DNA of 25,242 nt from Verrucomicrobia bacterium UBA1412 (GCA_002305615.1 DBPU01000021.1:1-25242), one strand, 5' to 3'; shown: positions 15,250-23,792, counted from the first letter of the stretch. Translations and numbers: made by a program. Notes: a model not told the origin generated them from the sequence alone.

Positions 15250-15711
15250 TTGAGCGGAGAGACAGAGAGATTGAGCGCGAGCCTGGAGGATTACCTCGAG
15301 GCGATGCTTTTTGTGATTCTGGAGAAGAAAGGGGTCCGCGCAAAAGATATCGCCGATCGGCTCAGCGTGAGCCGTCCGTCGGTGACTTCCGCGTTGCAGG
15401 TTCTGGCCGCCAAGAGGTTGATCAATTATGCTCCGTATGACGTCATTACGCTGACGGACGAGGGAGAAAAGCAGGCCGAGAAGATACTGAGCAAGCACAC
15501 GGTGCTGCAGGAGTTTTTCACGGAAGTGCTCTTGATCGAACCAGAGAAGGCCGAAGCGGTGGCATGCAAGATAGAGCATATAGCCGACGACGCGCTGGTT
15601 GAGAGGCTGAGGCTCTTTTCCCGGTTTATGAAGGAAAACGCGGAGAGCCCTGAGGAATGGAAAAAGGAATTCATGCGCTATTGCCGGGAGCATAAAATGC
15701 CCAAAAAGTAG
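15250..15711 (+). CDS. DtxR-family iron-dependent transcriptional regulator
   Basis: The product (153 residues from TTG 15250) has an N-terminal winged helix (SLEDYLEAML; VRAKDIADRLSVSRPSVTSALQVLAAKRLI) and a metal-binding dimerisation domain, and it lacks the C-terminal SH3-like domain. The metal-site segment reads C-K-I-E-H, like DtxR (Cys102-x-x-Glu105-His106) rather than MntR (Glu at the Cys position), which favours Fe(II) sensing. There is no ATG before the helix-turn-helix. TTG 15250 has GGAAAG 7 bases upstream; TTG 15271, with GGAGAG upstream, is an alternative. It lies directly before feoAB and probably represses them when iron is sufficient. Confidence 0.88.
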   Translation: MSGETERLSASLEDYLEAMLFVILEKKGVRAKDIADRLSVSRPSVTSALQVLAAKRLINYAPYDVITLTDEGEKQAEKILSKHTVLQEFFTEVLLIEPEKAEAVACKIEHIADDALVERLRLFSRFMKENAESPEEWKKEFMRYCREHKMPKK

Positions 15712-15720
15712 TTCAGTAGA

Positions 15721-15749
15721 TTCGCGTTAGAATTTGTATCAGATATAAT
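15721..15749 (+). promoter_or_regulatory. Possible feoA promoter
   Basis: A perfect TATAAT (15744-15749) has TTCGCG (15721-15726) 17 bases upstream, which is a poor -35. If it is used, transcription would begin near 15756, and feoA would start at ATG 15780 instead of 15750. Confidence 0.35.
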
Positions 15750-16076
15750 ATGAAGATGCCCACTGTGAATGAAGGTACGATGCCCGGAGCCGGTTCGCTC
15801 TCGGATGCGATGCCTTCACATACTATGAACGAATGCGGACGGTGCAGCAGGCCTCACTCGCTGGGAGAAATCCCTGTGGGGAGCCGTGCGCGTGTTTTCA
15901 GCGTTCAGGCGCCGACCGCTTTTGCCTCACGTCTTCACTCATTGGGTTTCGTGCCCGGGGTGCCGCTGCGTCTCTTATGCCGGAATGGGCGCGGGTCGCT
16001 CATTGTGGAGATATTGAGGAGCCGTTTATCGCTGAGCACGGAGGCAGCGCGTGCGATATCAGTAAGGCCGCTCTAG
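15750..16076 (+). CDS. feoA: Ferrous iron transport protein A (FeoA)
   Basis: The C-terminal 71 residues (LGEIPVGSRARV..., LHSLGFVPGVPLRLL..., LIVEILRSRLSLSTEAARAI) form the SH3-like FeoA domain, a small cytoplasmic partner of FeoB. The N-terminal 36 residues are an unusual extension ending NECGRC, with a CxxC pair. ATG 15750 is the longest start. ATG 15780 has GAAGG just before it and fits a TATAAT at 15744-15749, so the extension may be about 26 residues. It lies between dtxR and feoB in the same direction; 87 non-coding bases separate it from feoB. Confidence 0.85.
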   Translation: MKMPTVNEGTMPGAGSLSDAMPSHTMNECGRCSRPHSLGEIPVGSRARVFSVQAPTAFASRLHSLGFVPGVPLRLLCRNGRGSLIVEILRSRLSLSTEAARAISVRPL

Positions 16077-16163
16077 GGAAAACAGAGGGCGGAGATAGAG
16101 GGAAATTGGTTCTGAAAGGCGTGAGAGGCCAGCAGACCGATTTCTTTTTTTGTCGAAAAAAAT

Positions 16164-18311
16164 ATGCGCAAAAATCCATCTACTTCACAGACGGTTCTAC
16201 GAGTTGCATTGGCGGGAAATCCCAATTCGGGGAAGACGACACTTTTTAACGCACTGACCGGGACGCAGCAGCGTGTGGGGAATTACCCGGGCGTGACGGT
16301 GGAAAAGGTGGAGGGAACGTGCCGGAGAAGCTTTTCAGAGATTCGATTTATTGATTTACCCGGGACGTATAACCTGAGCTCCTGTCTGCCGGAGGAAGAG
16401 GTGGCTCGGGCGTATTTGTTCGAGGAGACTCCGGAGGTGATCGTCAACGTGGTGGATGCGGCGAACCTGGAGCGGAATCTCTACCTGACCTTGAGGCTGC
16501 TGGAGATGGGGATACCGCTGGTGATCGCTCTCAATATGTGCGACAAAGCCGAGGCGCTGGGGATGAAGGTCGACAGCGAGGAGCTTTCCCGGAGGCTCGG
16601 AGGGGTGCCGGTTGTGAAGACGATCGCGTCTCAATCGGTCGGAAAGGAAGAACTGCTGAAGGCGGTGGAGTCGGCGAGCAAGAAAGGAACCTTGGGGTTC
16701 GTGCTCAATTACGGCGCGGAGGTGGAGCCGGTTCTGGTGGACTTGAGCCGGGAGATGGATGCGAGCCATCCGGAAATGAAGCCGGTCTTGAGGCGGTGGC
16801 TTTTATTGAATTTACTGGAGGGAGACTCACAGGCGCAGAAATGGCTGGGGAGTGCGGAGGTAGTGAAGCGGGCTGCATCGGTCTCGGCAGAACTGGGGCG
16901 GCAAGCGGGCAGGAACGTGGGAGAGCTCCTGGCCGAGCAGCGTTACCGGGCGATCCTTGAGATTTGCAAATCGGTTATCCACAGCCGGGAAGTGCATGAG
17001 AGCTGGACATCGCGTCTGGACGGGATTCTGACGAGCCGGCGCTGGGGACTGCCGATTTTTCTGGTGCTGATGTACCTGGTATTCACGGTGACCTTCACGC
17101 TGGGCGAGCCGATCATGGGTTGGATTGAAAATGGTTTCGGGTGGCTCGGGAGTTTTATTTCGTCATTCTGGCCCGAGGGGGCCGAGAGTCCCTTCAAGAG
17201 TTTGTTATTGGATGGAGTGCTGGCCGGTGTCGGTGGAGTGCTTGTGTTCTTGCCGAACATCGTTCTCCTGTTTCTGGCGATATCGATTCTGGAAGATACG
17301 GGCTACATGGCGCGGGCGGCGTGTTTATTGGACAACGTAATGAGCCGCTTTGGGCTGCATGGGAAGAGCTTTATTCCGCTACTAATCGGGTTTGGGTGTA
17401 CGGTTCCGGCGGTGATATCGACGCGGATAATCGAGAACAAGGCGGATCGGTTCGTGACGATCATGGTCTTGCCGCTATTCAGCTGCGGGGCGCGGCTGCC
17501 GATATATGCCCTGATTATCCCGGCGTTTTTCCCGGAGGGGTGGCGTGCGCCGGTGTTGTGGCTGGTGTACTGCATCGGGATCGTGCTGGCCGTGGTGGTG
17601 GCCAAGGTATTGGGTTTGAGTTTATTTAAGGGCAAGGGGAGTCCCTTCGTGATGGAACTGCCGGCATATCAGCGGCCGACGTTTTTTTCACTATTTATGA
17701 CGATCTGGCATCGCTCCTGGCTCTATTTGAAGAAGGCAGGAACGGTGATCCTGATGACATCGGTGCTGCTCTGGGCCGCGGGACAATGGCCCGGACTCAA
17801 GGCGGAGCAGAAGGCGGTTTTTGAGGAACGGATTGCTGCGGCAGAAGCCTCGGGGTTGGAAGCGGAAGTTTTGGAGGAGAAACTCTCGGGAATCGAGAAC
17901 GAGCGCTCCATGGCATCGCTGGAGGCGTCGCTCGTGGGGCGTGTGGGTAAGCTGCTGGAGCCGGTCTTGAGGCCCTGCGGTTTTGACTGGCGTGTGACGA
18001 CGGCGCTGCTGCCCGGGCTGGCTGCAAAGGAACTGGTGGTGACACAGCTGGGAATCGTCTTTGCGCTGGGAGAAACGGATGAGGGCTCGGATACGCTTCG
18101 GAAGAAGCTGCGCGAGAACTATACGCCGGTGCAGGCATTCTGCATCATGCTTTTTTGTTTGATGAGCGCGCCGTGTTTGGCTACGGTTGCGGTCGTGAAA
18201 CAGGAGTGCGGCGGATGGAGGTGGGCCTTCGGGCAATTGGTTGGCTTGACGCTGCTGGCATGGTGTTCGGCGACGATTGTCTTCCAGATAGGCTCAAGGA
18301 TTGTCTTTTAG
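16164..18311 (+). CDS. feoB: Ferrous iron transporter FeoB
   Basis: The 715-residue inner-membrane Fe(II) transporter has a cytoplasmic GTPase domain: G1 GNPNSGKTT (18-26), Thr45 as G2, DLPG (64-67) as G3 and NMCD (124-127) as G4. A helical insertion follows, then a membrane domain with two Gate-type segments, GFGCTVPAV and FSCGARLPIYAL, carrying the conserved Cys residues. A charged helical cytoplasmic loop (AEQKAVFEERIAAAEASGLE) precedes the final membrane segments. The length is normal. No Shine-Dalgarno sequence is seen at the ATG, which is preceded by an A-rich stretch. Fe(II) uptake suggests life with little oxygen. Confidence 0.96.
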   Translation: MRKNPSTSQTVLRVALAGNPNSGKTTLFNALTGTQQRVGNYPGVTVEKVEGTCRRSFSEIRFIDLPGTYNLSSCLPEEEVARAYLFEETPEVIVNVVDAANLERNLYLTLRLLEMGIPLVIALNMCDKAEALGMKVDSEELSRRLGGVPVVKTIASQSVGKEELLKAVESASKKGTLGFVLNYGAEVEPVLVDLSREMDASHPEMKPVLRRWLLLNLLEGDSQAQKWLGSAEVVKRAASVSAELGRQAGRNVGELLAEQRYRAILEICKSVIHSREVHESWTSRLDGILTSRRWGLPIFLVLMYLVFTVTFTLGEPIMGWIENGFGWLGSFISSFWPEGAESPFKSLLLDGVLAGVGGVLVFLPNIVLLFLAISILEDTGYMARAACLLDNVMSRFGLHGKSFIPLLIGFGCTVPAVISTRIIENKADRFVTIMVLPLFSCGARLPIYALIIPAFFPEGWRAPVLWLVYCIGIVLAVVVAKVLGLSLFKGKGSPFVMELPAYQRPTFFSLFMTIWHRSWLYLKKAGTVILMTSVLLWAAGQWPGLKAEQKAVFEERIAAAEASGLEAEVLEEKLSGIENERSMASLEASLVGRVGKLLEPVLRPCGFDWRVTTALLPGLAAKELVVTQLGIVFALGETDEGSDTLRKKLRENYTPVQAFCIMLFCLMSAPCLATVAVVKQECGGWRWAFGQLVGLTLLAWCSATIVFQIGSRIVF

Positions 18312-18334
18312 GATAGAGAACGGGTGCAGATATT

Positions 18335-18586
18335 TTGGAAACTTTTCTAGTCGTATTAATTATTATTCTGAGTGCGGGGGGAATACTCCGGCTTAGCGGC
18401 CGGAGGGTGAAGGACCTGAACCAAATATGCGATGAGCAGAAGTGCAGCAAACTTTCCAGCCATAACTGCGATTTGTGCCAGGGCGACTGCCCTCTCAAGG
18501 ATATCCGGAAAAAGGCGGCGCAACAGGCACAAGATTCCTCCCGGGCTACTGAAAGCCGGGGAGAAGGAGATCAGAATCGGGATTAA
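18335..18586 (+). CDS. Small Cys-rich membrane protein, FeoB-associated type
   Basis: The 83-residue product has one N-terminal membrane helix (about 3-20) and a cytoplasmic region with five Cys residues (32, 37, 45, 48, 52), ending CDLCQGDCPL. This plan (membrane helix plus Cys cluster directly after feoB) is that of FeoB-associated Cys-rich proteins, which may replace FeoC as an iron or redox sensor. It is longer than usual, with a polar tail. The start is TTG at 18335, 23 bases after the feoB stop; no ATG is available. It converges on the thioredoxin gene 12 bases away. Confidence 0.65.
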   Translation: METFLVVLIIILSAGGILRLSGRRVKDLNQICDEQKCSKLSSHNCDLCQGDCPLKDIRKKAAQQAQDSSRATESRGEGDQNRD

Positions 18587-18598
18587 TTATGCCCGGGG

Positions 18599-19120
18599 TT
18601 AAGGCTGAGAGAGGAGCTGCTTGAGCGGCGTATCCAGGGCTATAGGGTGGCCGATCCAGGCAATTTCGCCTTCTTTACTAATCAGAAAAGCGCATGGGAT
18701 GCCTCGTTGGCCGTGGGCTCTCATGTAGTTTTTGTAGGTGGCACCATCCCGGTCAATCGCGACGACGTAATCCATTTGCTCGCCCTGTTTAGCGACGAAG
18801 GGCTCGACGACTTCCGCATCTTCATCTGAGATACCGATAAAGACGACACCCTGATCTTTAAATTTTTTCTGAAGCTCGGTCAGATGAGGGATGCTTTGGC
18901 GGCAAGGACCGCACCAGGTGGCCCAAAACTCAACGACGTAGATATTTTTCCCATCAGTGACATCGACCGGTTCGCCCTTGACCCACTTGGAAACGGAGAG
19001 CTCTTTGGCTTTACCGTTATTCTGCAGAGAGACATCCGGAGTGCATCCGCCGGAGAGGAGGCCCAGGAGCGGCAGGCAGAGAACGAGAAGAGGTGTTGCC
19101 AGAAATTTATATTTCTTCAT
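18599..19120 (-). CDS. TlpA-like thioredoxin-fold thiol-disulfide protein
   Basis: The 173-residue protein has a hydrophobic N-terminal signal ending LLSGGC; Cys26 may be lipidated, although the -3 residue is Ser, not Leu. The thioredoxin fold holds FWATWCGPC (active-site C70 and C73) and GIPCAFLI with the cis-proline. FIGISDED and the region after it match TlpA/ResA-type periplasmic reductases. It probably reduces disulfides outside the cytoplasm, for instance apocytochrome c haem-binding Cys pairs, which would fit the multihaem cytochrome nearby. The extra Cys next to the cis-proline is less common. It is separated from glyQS by a terminator. Confidence 0.82.
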   Translation of the reverse strand: MKKYKFLATPLLVLCLPLLGLLSGGCTPDVSLQNNGKAKELSVSKWVKGEPVDVTDGKNIYVVEFWATWCGPCRQSIPHLTELQKKFKDQGVVFIGISDEDAEVVEPFVAKQGEQMDYVVAIDRDGATYKNYMRAHGQRGIPCAFLISKEGEIAWIGHPIALDTPLKQLLSQP

Positions 19121-19173
19121 GTCTGCAAGGTAGCATCGTTTTGGGCGTTTTGCAATTTATCGGGCTGTATCAG

Positions 19174-19213
19174 AAAAAAAGAGCCGTTTGAATTCCATTG
19201 GAACAAACGGCTC
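19174..19213 (-). terminator. Rho-independent terminator of the glyQS unit
   Basis: A perfect 10-bp stem, GAGCCGTTTG/CAAACGGCTC (19181-19190 with 19204-19213), encloses a further TTCCA/TGGAA pairing. On the minus strand it is followed by seven Ts (19180-19174). It lies 45 bases after the glyQS stop. A second small hairpin (CCCGGAG/CTCCGGG, about 19235-19251) precedes it. Confidence 0.93.
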
Positions 19214-19257
19214 AATCTTTGAAAGGGGGCATCTCGCCCGGAGAGACTCCGGGGGCT

Positions 19258-20886
19258 TTACTGCGGGCCCTGTATCTTGCTCAGGAGCATGGGCAGGAGC
19301 TCACTGATGTGAACCCGTGTCTGCTTCATGGTGTCGCGGTCGCGCAGGGTGACGGTATCCTTGAGGGAAGCGTCTTCGCCCAGGGTGTCGAAATCAATGG
19401 TGACACCGAAGGGAGTACCGGCTTCATCCTGGCGGCGATATCGTCTGCCGATGGCGCCTGCATCGTCATAGAAGACATTCATGTGAGGCCGGAGGAGTGC
19501 CTGGACTTCTCTGGCTTTGGCGACGAGCTCGGGTTTGTTTTTGAGCAGCGGGAAGACGCCGACCTTGATGGGAGCCACCCGGGGGTGGAACTTCATCACG
19601 ACGCGGACTTCTTCTTTACCCTTGTCATCGGTCACGGTTTCCTCGTGATAGGCATGGCAGATTACGGCCAGGAGCATACGGTCCACGCCGGCAGAGGGCT
19701 CAATGACGTGAGGGATGTACTTGGCCTTTGCAGCTTCATCAAAATACTCCATGGATTTGCCGCTGAACTTCTGATGCTGAGAGAGATCGAAGCAACCGCG
19801 TGCGGCGATGCCCTCAAGCTCCTGAGTCCCGAAGGGGAATTTGTAGAGGATGTCGACGGTCGCCCTTGCATAGTGAGCGAGCTCTTCAGGCGCCTGCCAG
19901 TAGAGTTCGAGGCAATCGCGCTCCAGCCCGATGGTTTCATACCACTCGAGGCGTTTGCGCAGCCAGTAGGCGTGCCAGGCTTTCCAGCCCCAATTGGGTT
20001 GGGGTTCTCCGCCCGGGTCGTCCTCGGGGACTGTGCCAAAGGTTGCAGCGACTTCATCGGGACGGATGAAATACTCCAGCTCCATCTGCTCAAATTCGCG
20101 AGACCGGAAGGTGAAATTGCGCGGATTGATCTCATTACGGAAGGCCTTACCGATCTGGCAAATGCCAAAGGGTACGGACTGACGGGAGACTTCGCAGACG
20201 GTTTTGAACTGCGCAAAGATGGCCTGAGCGGTTTCGGGACGGAGGTAGGCGACGTTGTCATCGCTTTCGACCGGGCCGACATGCGTTTTGAGCATGAGGT
20301 TGAAGGCGCGGGGCTCGGTGAGGAGTGACCCGTTTTCTTCATTGTACTGAGTGCTGTTGGTCACCCCTTTGGTAGTTTCGCCCTGAAGCTGCGGATTTTC
20401 CAGACCGCGTCCCTTATAGAACTGGATGGCGCCTTTGCGGACGGCGTTGGCATCCCTGCCGGGGAGCTGGAACATGGAAAAAGGATCGTTGCAGACTTTG
20501 CCCGAATCACTATCGACGGCGCCGGTCCAGAACCAGGCGGTACCGGTGAGAGGAGTGAGCTGATCGGCACGGAAGCGCTTTTTGGAAAGGAGGCAATCTA
20601 CCATGGGATCGGCAAAGGTGGTTGTGTGACCGGAGGCATCCCAGATTTTGGGGTGCATGATGATGGTTGCATCCAATCCGGCCATGTCATCGCGGTCGCG
20701 GGTCATGCTGCGCCACCAGATTTCTTTCAGGTTGCGTTTGAGCTCAGCGCCTAAGGGACCGTAATCCCAGAAGCCGTTGATTCCGCCATAAATTTCGGAG
20801 GATTGGAAAATAAATCCGCGCCTTTTACAGAGGGAGACAATTTTCTCCATGAGGTCGGATTGTTTTTTCTCTTTATTATCAGCCAT
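19258..20886 (-). CDS. glyQS: Glycyl-tRNA synthetase, one-chain (alpha2-type) class II enzyme
   Basis: The 542-residue enzyme charges tRNA-Gly. It is of the homodimeric type found in archaea, eukaryotes and some bacteria, not the alpha2-beta2 E. coli type. The N-terminal signature is SSEIYGGINGFWDYGPLG (29-46). Class II motif 2 is AFRNEINPRNFTFRSREFEQ (around residue 248) and motif 3 is PSAGVDRML (around residue 400). The anticodon-binding domain follows (APIKVGVFPLL; RRYRRQDEAGTPFGVTIDFD). The gene starts 7 bases after the broken oxidoreductase gene, so it is probably the last gene of a unit with it. Confidence 0.95.
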   Translation of the reverse strand: MADNKEKKQSDLMEKIVSLCKRRGFIFQSSEIYGGINGFWDYGPLGAELKRNLKEIWWRSMTRDRDDMAGLDATIIMHPKIWDASGHTTTFADPMVDCLLSKKRFRADQLTPLTGTAWFWTGAVDSDSGKVCNDPFSMFQLPGRDANAVRKGAIQFYKGRGLENPQLQGETTKGVTNSTQYNEENGSLLTEPRAFNLMLKTHVGPVESDDNVAYLRPETAQAIFAQFKTVCEVSRQSVPFGICQIGKAFRNEINPRNFTFRSREFEQMELEYFIRPDEVAATFGTVPEDDPGGEPQPNWGWKAWHAYWLRKRLEWYETIGLERDCLELYWQAPEELAHYARATVDILYKFPFGTQELEGIAARGCFDLSQHQKFSGKSMEYFDEAAKAKYIPHVIEPSAGVDRMLLAVICHAYHEETVTDDKGKEEVRVVMKFHPRVAPIKVGVFPLLKNKPELVAKAREVQALLRPHMNVFYDDAGAIGRRYRRQDEAGTPFGVTIDFDTLGEDASLKDTVTLRDRDTMKQTRVHISELLPMLLSKIQGPQ

Positions 20887-20893
20887 AAATAAA

Positions 20894-21536
20894 TTAAAGG
20901 GTGAGTTGAATTTCGCTGTTATTGCTTCTGCGGGATGGATGCCAGTTTTTGGGTAATCCAGTCACTTGATTTGCGTCAAGCCACTCGGAGCGCTGCTCGG
21001 GGGTGCTGGTAATGACCGGGCCGATCAATTTCTGGGTGCAATCTTTGACGCCGCAGAGGCCGAAGACGATCTGCTTCCAGTGTTTGCCCATGGGGTTGCC
21101 CAGGACATCTTCTTCGATGTGAATGGGTGTATTCTGGGTGTTCAGGATCAGGGCAAAGTGTGCCGGGAGCATTCCGACGGAGCGGCCGCCGCCTTTGCCA
21201 TCGGGTTCAAAGCGGTAGGCAAGGCCGGCTCTGAGGCAGCGGTCACGCCAGCCCGCCATGATGGCCGGGGGAGCGCTCCACCAATTGGGGTGAATAATGA
21301 TAACACCATCAGCAGCGCAAATTTCGTCGATATGCTTTTTGGACCAGCGGGGGCAGTGCGTCGGGGACGCGTGCCAGCTCGGCCAGGGAGTGTGAGGGGG
21401 TCAAAATTTTCGGCGTAGAGATCGTGCAGCAAAGGGAGTGTGCTCCCTGAGCGCGAATAGCCCGGCAGAGGGTTTGAGCAATCGCGTGATTAAAGCTTTC
21501 CGGGTTGGGATGGGCAAGGATAATGGAGATATTCAT
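20894..21536 (-). pseudogene. Flavodoxin-fold NAD(P)H oxidoreductase, frameshifted
   Basis: Joined across frames, the product starts MNISIILAHPNPESFNHAIA, continues HDLYAENFDP and SHSLAELARVPD, then HIDEICAADGVIIIHPNWWS, then PPAIMAGWRDRCL and a normal C-terminus. It resembles MdaB/KefF-type quinone reductases (Flavodoxin_2 family), which use FMN or FAD. Three single-base shifts break it: one base missing at the T-run opposite 21431-21433, one extra at the G-run 21396-21400, and one extra at the T-run 21336-21340. All lie in homopolymers and all conserved motifs survive, so sequence error is as likely as gene decay. It lies 7 bases before glyQS and 13 after the carbonic anhydrase gene. Confidence 0.8.
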
Positions 21537-21549
21537 AATGCGTAAGATT

Positions 21550-22143
21550 CTAGCGAGTCTGACCGATGGGAATCGGGTTTGAAAGGTGATACTGAGCCAG
21601 AGCGGAATACTCGAGGGCCCAAAGTTTAAGCTGTTCAATTTCCTTGGGTTTAAGCTCGCGGACAACTTTTGCGGGAGAACCGACAATGAGGCTGTTGGGG
21701 GGTGCTTTGAGCTTGGGTGTGAGCTAGGGAGCCGGCACCAATCATGCAGCAGGGGGGAACTCTCAACGTGATCCAGGAGAATGCTGCCCATGCCGATCAG
21801 GCAGTTATCGCCGACTTTGCAACCGTGGAGGATGGCGCCGTGGCCGATGGTCACATAATCGCCGAGCTCCAGAGGGGCATCCAGACTGACGTGGAAGACG
21901 GCGTTATCCTGAATATTGGTGTGGCAGCCGATCGTCATTTCGTTCATATCGGCGCGCAGGACGGCATTGAACCAGACGGAGGCATGATCTTTGAGAGTGA
22001 CAGCACCGCAGACGACGGACTCCTTTTGCGAGGAAGACATTTTCGCCTATGACGGGTTTGCGCTTGAGGAACTGTTCAAAGGTATGGCTCACGAGGTAGG
22101 AGGGATGGTTTGTCGGGTTTGGGAAAATCACGGGTGGTTTCAT
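21550..22143 (-). pseudogene. Gamma-type carbonic anhydrase (hexapeptide repeat protein), frameshifted
   Basis: The joined product starts MKPPVIFPNPTNHPSYLVSH and continues KRKPVIGENVFLAK, then VVCGAVTLKDHASVWFNAVL, RADMNEMTIG, DNAVFHVS and VTIGHGAILHGCKVG. The left-handed beta-helix hexapeptide repeats and the three His of a trimeric Zn/Fe site are all present. The family includes YrdA/PaaY-like proteins and true carbonic anhydrases. Apparent extra bases occur near 22019-22027, at the G-run 21752-21757 and near 21719-21731; after them the frame reads PCCMIGAGSL, then APPNSLIVGSPAKVVREL and on to TAG 21552-21550. Sequence error or decay cannot be told apart here. Confidence 0.78.
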
Positions 22144-22158
22144 GCGGGGGATAAACCT

Positions 22159-22206
22159 CGCGGGAGCTCTCTTTGCGCAACGTAGTGCCGCAAGCGGGCT
22201 CCCGCG
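22159..22206 (-). other. Large nested hairpin between the cytochrome and carbonic anhydrase genes
   Basis: CGCGGGAGC (22159-22167) pairs perfectly with GCTCCCGCG (22198-22206), with an inner TTGCG/CGCAA (22173-22177 with 22189-22193). It lies after the corrected cytochrome stop and just before the next start. There is no U-tract, so it may be a factor-dependent stop, an mRNA-stability element or a short palindromic repeat. Confidence 0.6.
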
Positions 22207-22273
22207 GGAGTTCAGAGTGGCGACATCAAGGTGAATTCATCTTGCCCATGAGGTTTCAATCCCTGATTCACTC

Positions 22274-23792
22274 TTAGTAGGTTCCGTGATGGCAGGTGAT
22301 GCAAGCCGGCGATATTGCGCTGCTTGTTGCCGTCGGGGTGTTTGAAAACCAGACCCTTCGGATCGGCCTCATCAAAATCGCCTTCTTTGGACTGAGCAAG
22401 AATGATGTGGCAATCATTGCAACCGTTGGGGATGGATTCGCCTTCTTCCTCATCGACAACGTACCTGTTATGGCAGCGTGCGCAGCCTAAGGAATCCTTA
22501 TGTCCGAGGTTACTGGGATAGTTTTCCCAAGTGGACTTCATTTCGGGGAAGATATTGCGGCGATAGATATCCTGGACAGTCTTGGTTGCAACGGCCAGGT
22601 GCTCGCTTTCGGGGTAGGCCGCTTTCATACCTTCGGCGATTTTCACGTAAGCTTCTTCCTGTGTTGTGTATTCACCGATCAGGAGCTCAATGACCTTGAG
22701 CTTGATGTTTTCGCCCAGTTCCAGAGGGAGTGAGCCCAGGTCCATGGCCATATCGACGGCGGTCACAGGGGAGAGATAGCGGTGGGCCGGGCGGTTATGA
22801 CACTCGAGGCAGGTCATAGTGAAGAGCTTCTGAGTGGCCGGGTCATACTGTTCTTCATCGCGTGAGAAGATTTTGTTTTCGCCTTTCTGATTGGTGGTGC
22901 GAATCCAGATGACCTTGCCTTCGCGCTTATTGTCTTCAGTGACGAACTCGACCTTGCTGTTTTCGGCAGTATGCCAGTGGATGCCGCTGGTCAGGCCGCT
23001 ATTGAGGTCGGTGCCGCCAACATTGAAGCTCAGACGGTAGACATTTTTCGCATCGGCATCATCGCGGAGGAAGTGGGTAAAGGTTTTGCCGCGCTGGCCG
23101 ATATAGCGCTCATTCCAATGGCACTCCATACAGGTGTGCTCGATTTTGGTTTTGCCATCAAGATGGCGGCCATACATGGCGGCGACGGGTACCGGGATGG
23201 GTGTGTGATAAGTACCTGTTACATTCTGGAAAAGCTGGCGGGTGCCGTTAATTTTGGCGTAGAGGTAAGCTTCGATACCGGGACCGACATGGCACTCCAC
23301 GCATTTGATTTTGGCGTGGGGATTATTGGCATGGGCGACATCCATGGGCTCCATGGTGTTGTGGCAGACCTTGCCGCAGAATTCATCGGCTTCGCTCCAA
23401 TGATAGACTTTATAGCCCGCAAAGGCGACCACGGCGCCGGAGACGCCGAAGGCTACCAGGAGGGAGACGATGACGAGCCAGGTGGAGAGTTTGCCCAAAT
23501 CCAGTTTGAGGTCCGGGGCTTTCACCTTAAAGTAGGAGCACAAGCCTGTGCCGGGTTCTTCGGGGCGGTTATTGAGCCAATACCAGAGGACCAGGCCCGC
23601 AACGATGAGGAAGAGGCCTCCCACAAAGACGGCCGGTACGGCGACATAGGCCAGAAGGCTGAAATAGGGGCTACTGTGGCCGAAGAAGAAATCGACGACC
23701 GCAAGGAGGATAAAAACAAAGAGTGCACCCAGGGAAGCGACAATTCCCAGTAAGGTTAACCAGTTCTTTAACAAAGAGTTTCCCAGATTCAT
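22274..23792 (-). CDS. Seven-haem NapC/NirT-family membrane quinol dehydrogenase (ImcH-like), frameshift near 3' end
   Basis: The protein is about 506 residues. Three N-terminal membrane helices (about 11-37, 46-73, 104-130) precede a periplasmic multihaem region. Haem motifs are C139-GKV-C143-H (CX3CH), C164-VE-CH, C221-ME-CH, C328-LE-CH, C437-AR-CH and C458-ND-CH. A seventh, CITCHH, is read only after correcting one extra base near 22305-22310, giving the end HHGTY and TAA at 22276-22274. Uncorrected, the frame runs to 22212 and loses haem 7. NapC/NirT proteins oxidise menaquinol and pass electrons to periplasmic partners; the seven-haem, three-helix plan resembles Geobacter ImcH. No partner reductase lies in the window. 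The ATG at 23792 has no clear ribosome binding site. Confidence 0.8.

Noticed and set aside
15067..15693. Minus-strand open frame opposite the iron regulator
   Set aside because: It crosses the dtxR promoter and coding region and has no motif; the repeated residues in its tail come from the direct repeats at 15095-15137.
18539..18560. GC-rich hairpin as terminator of the feo unit
   Set aside because: It lies inside the coding frame of the Cys-rich protein and has no U-tract.
19198..20328. Long plus-strand open frame (376 codons) opposite glyQS
   Set aside because: It is antisense to a certain glycyl-tRNA synthetase gene and its translation shows no family motif; long shadow frames are common in this codon usage.
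22971..23753. Plus-strand open frame of 260 codons opposite the cytochrome gene
   Set aside because: The minus strand holds clear haem motifs and membrane helices here; the opposite frame has only low-complexity composition.
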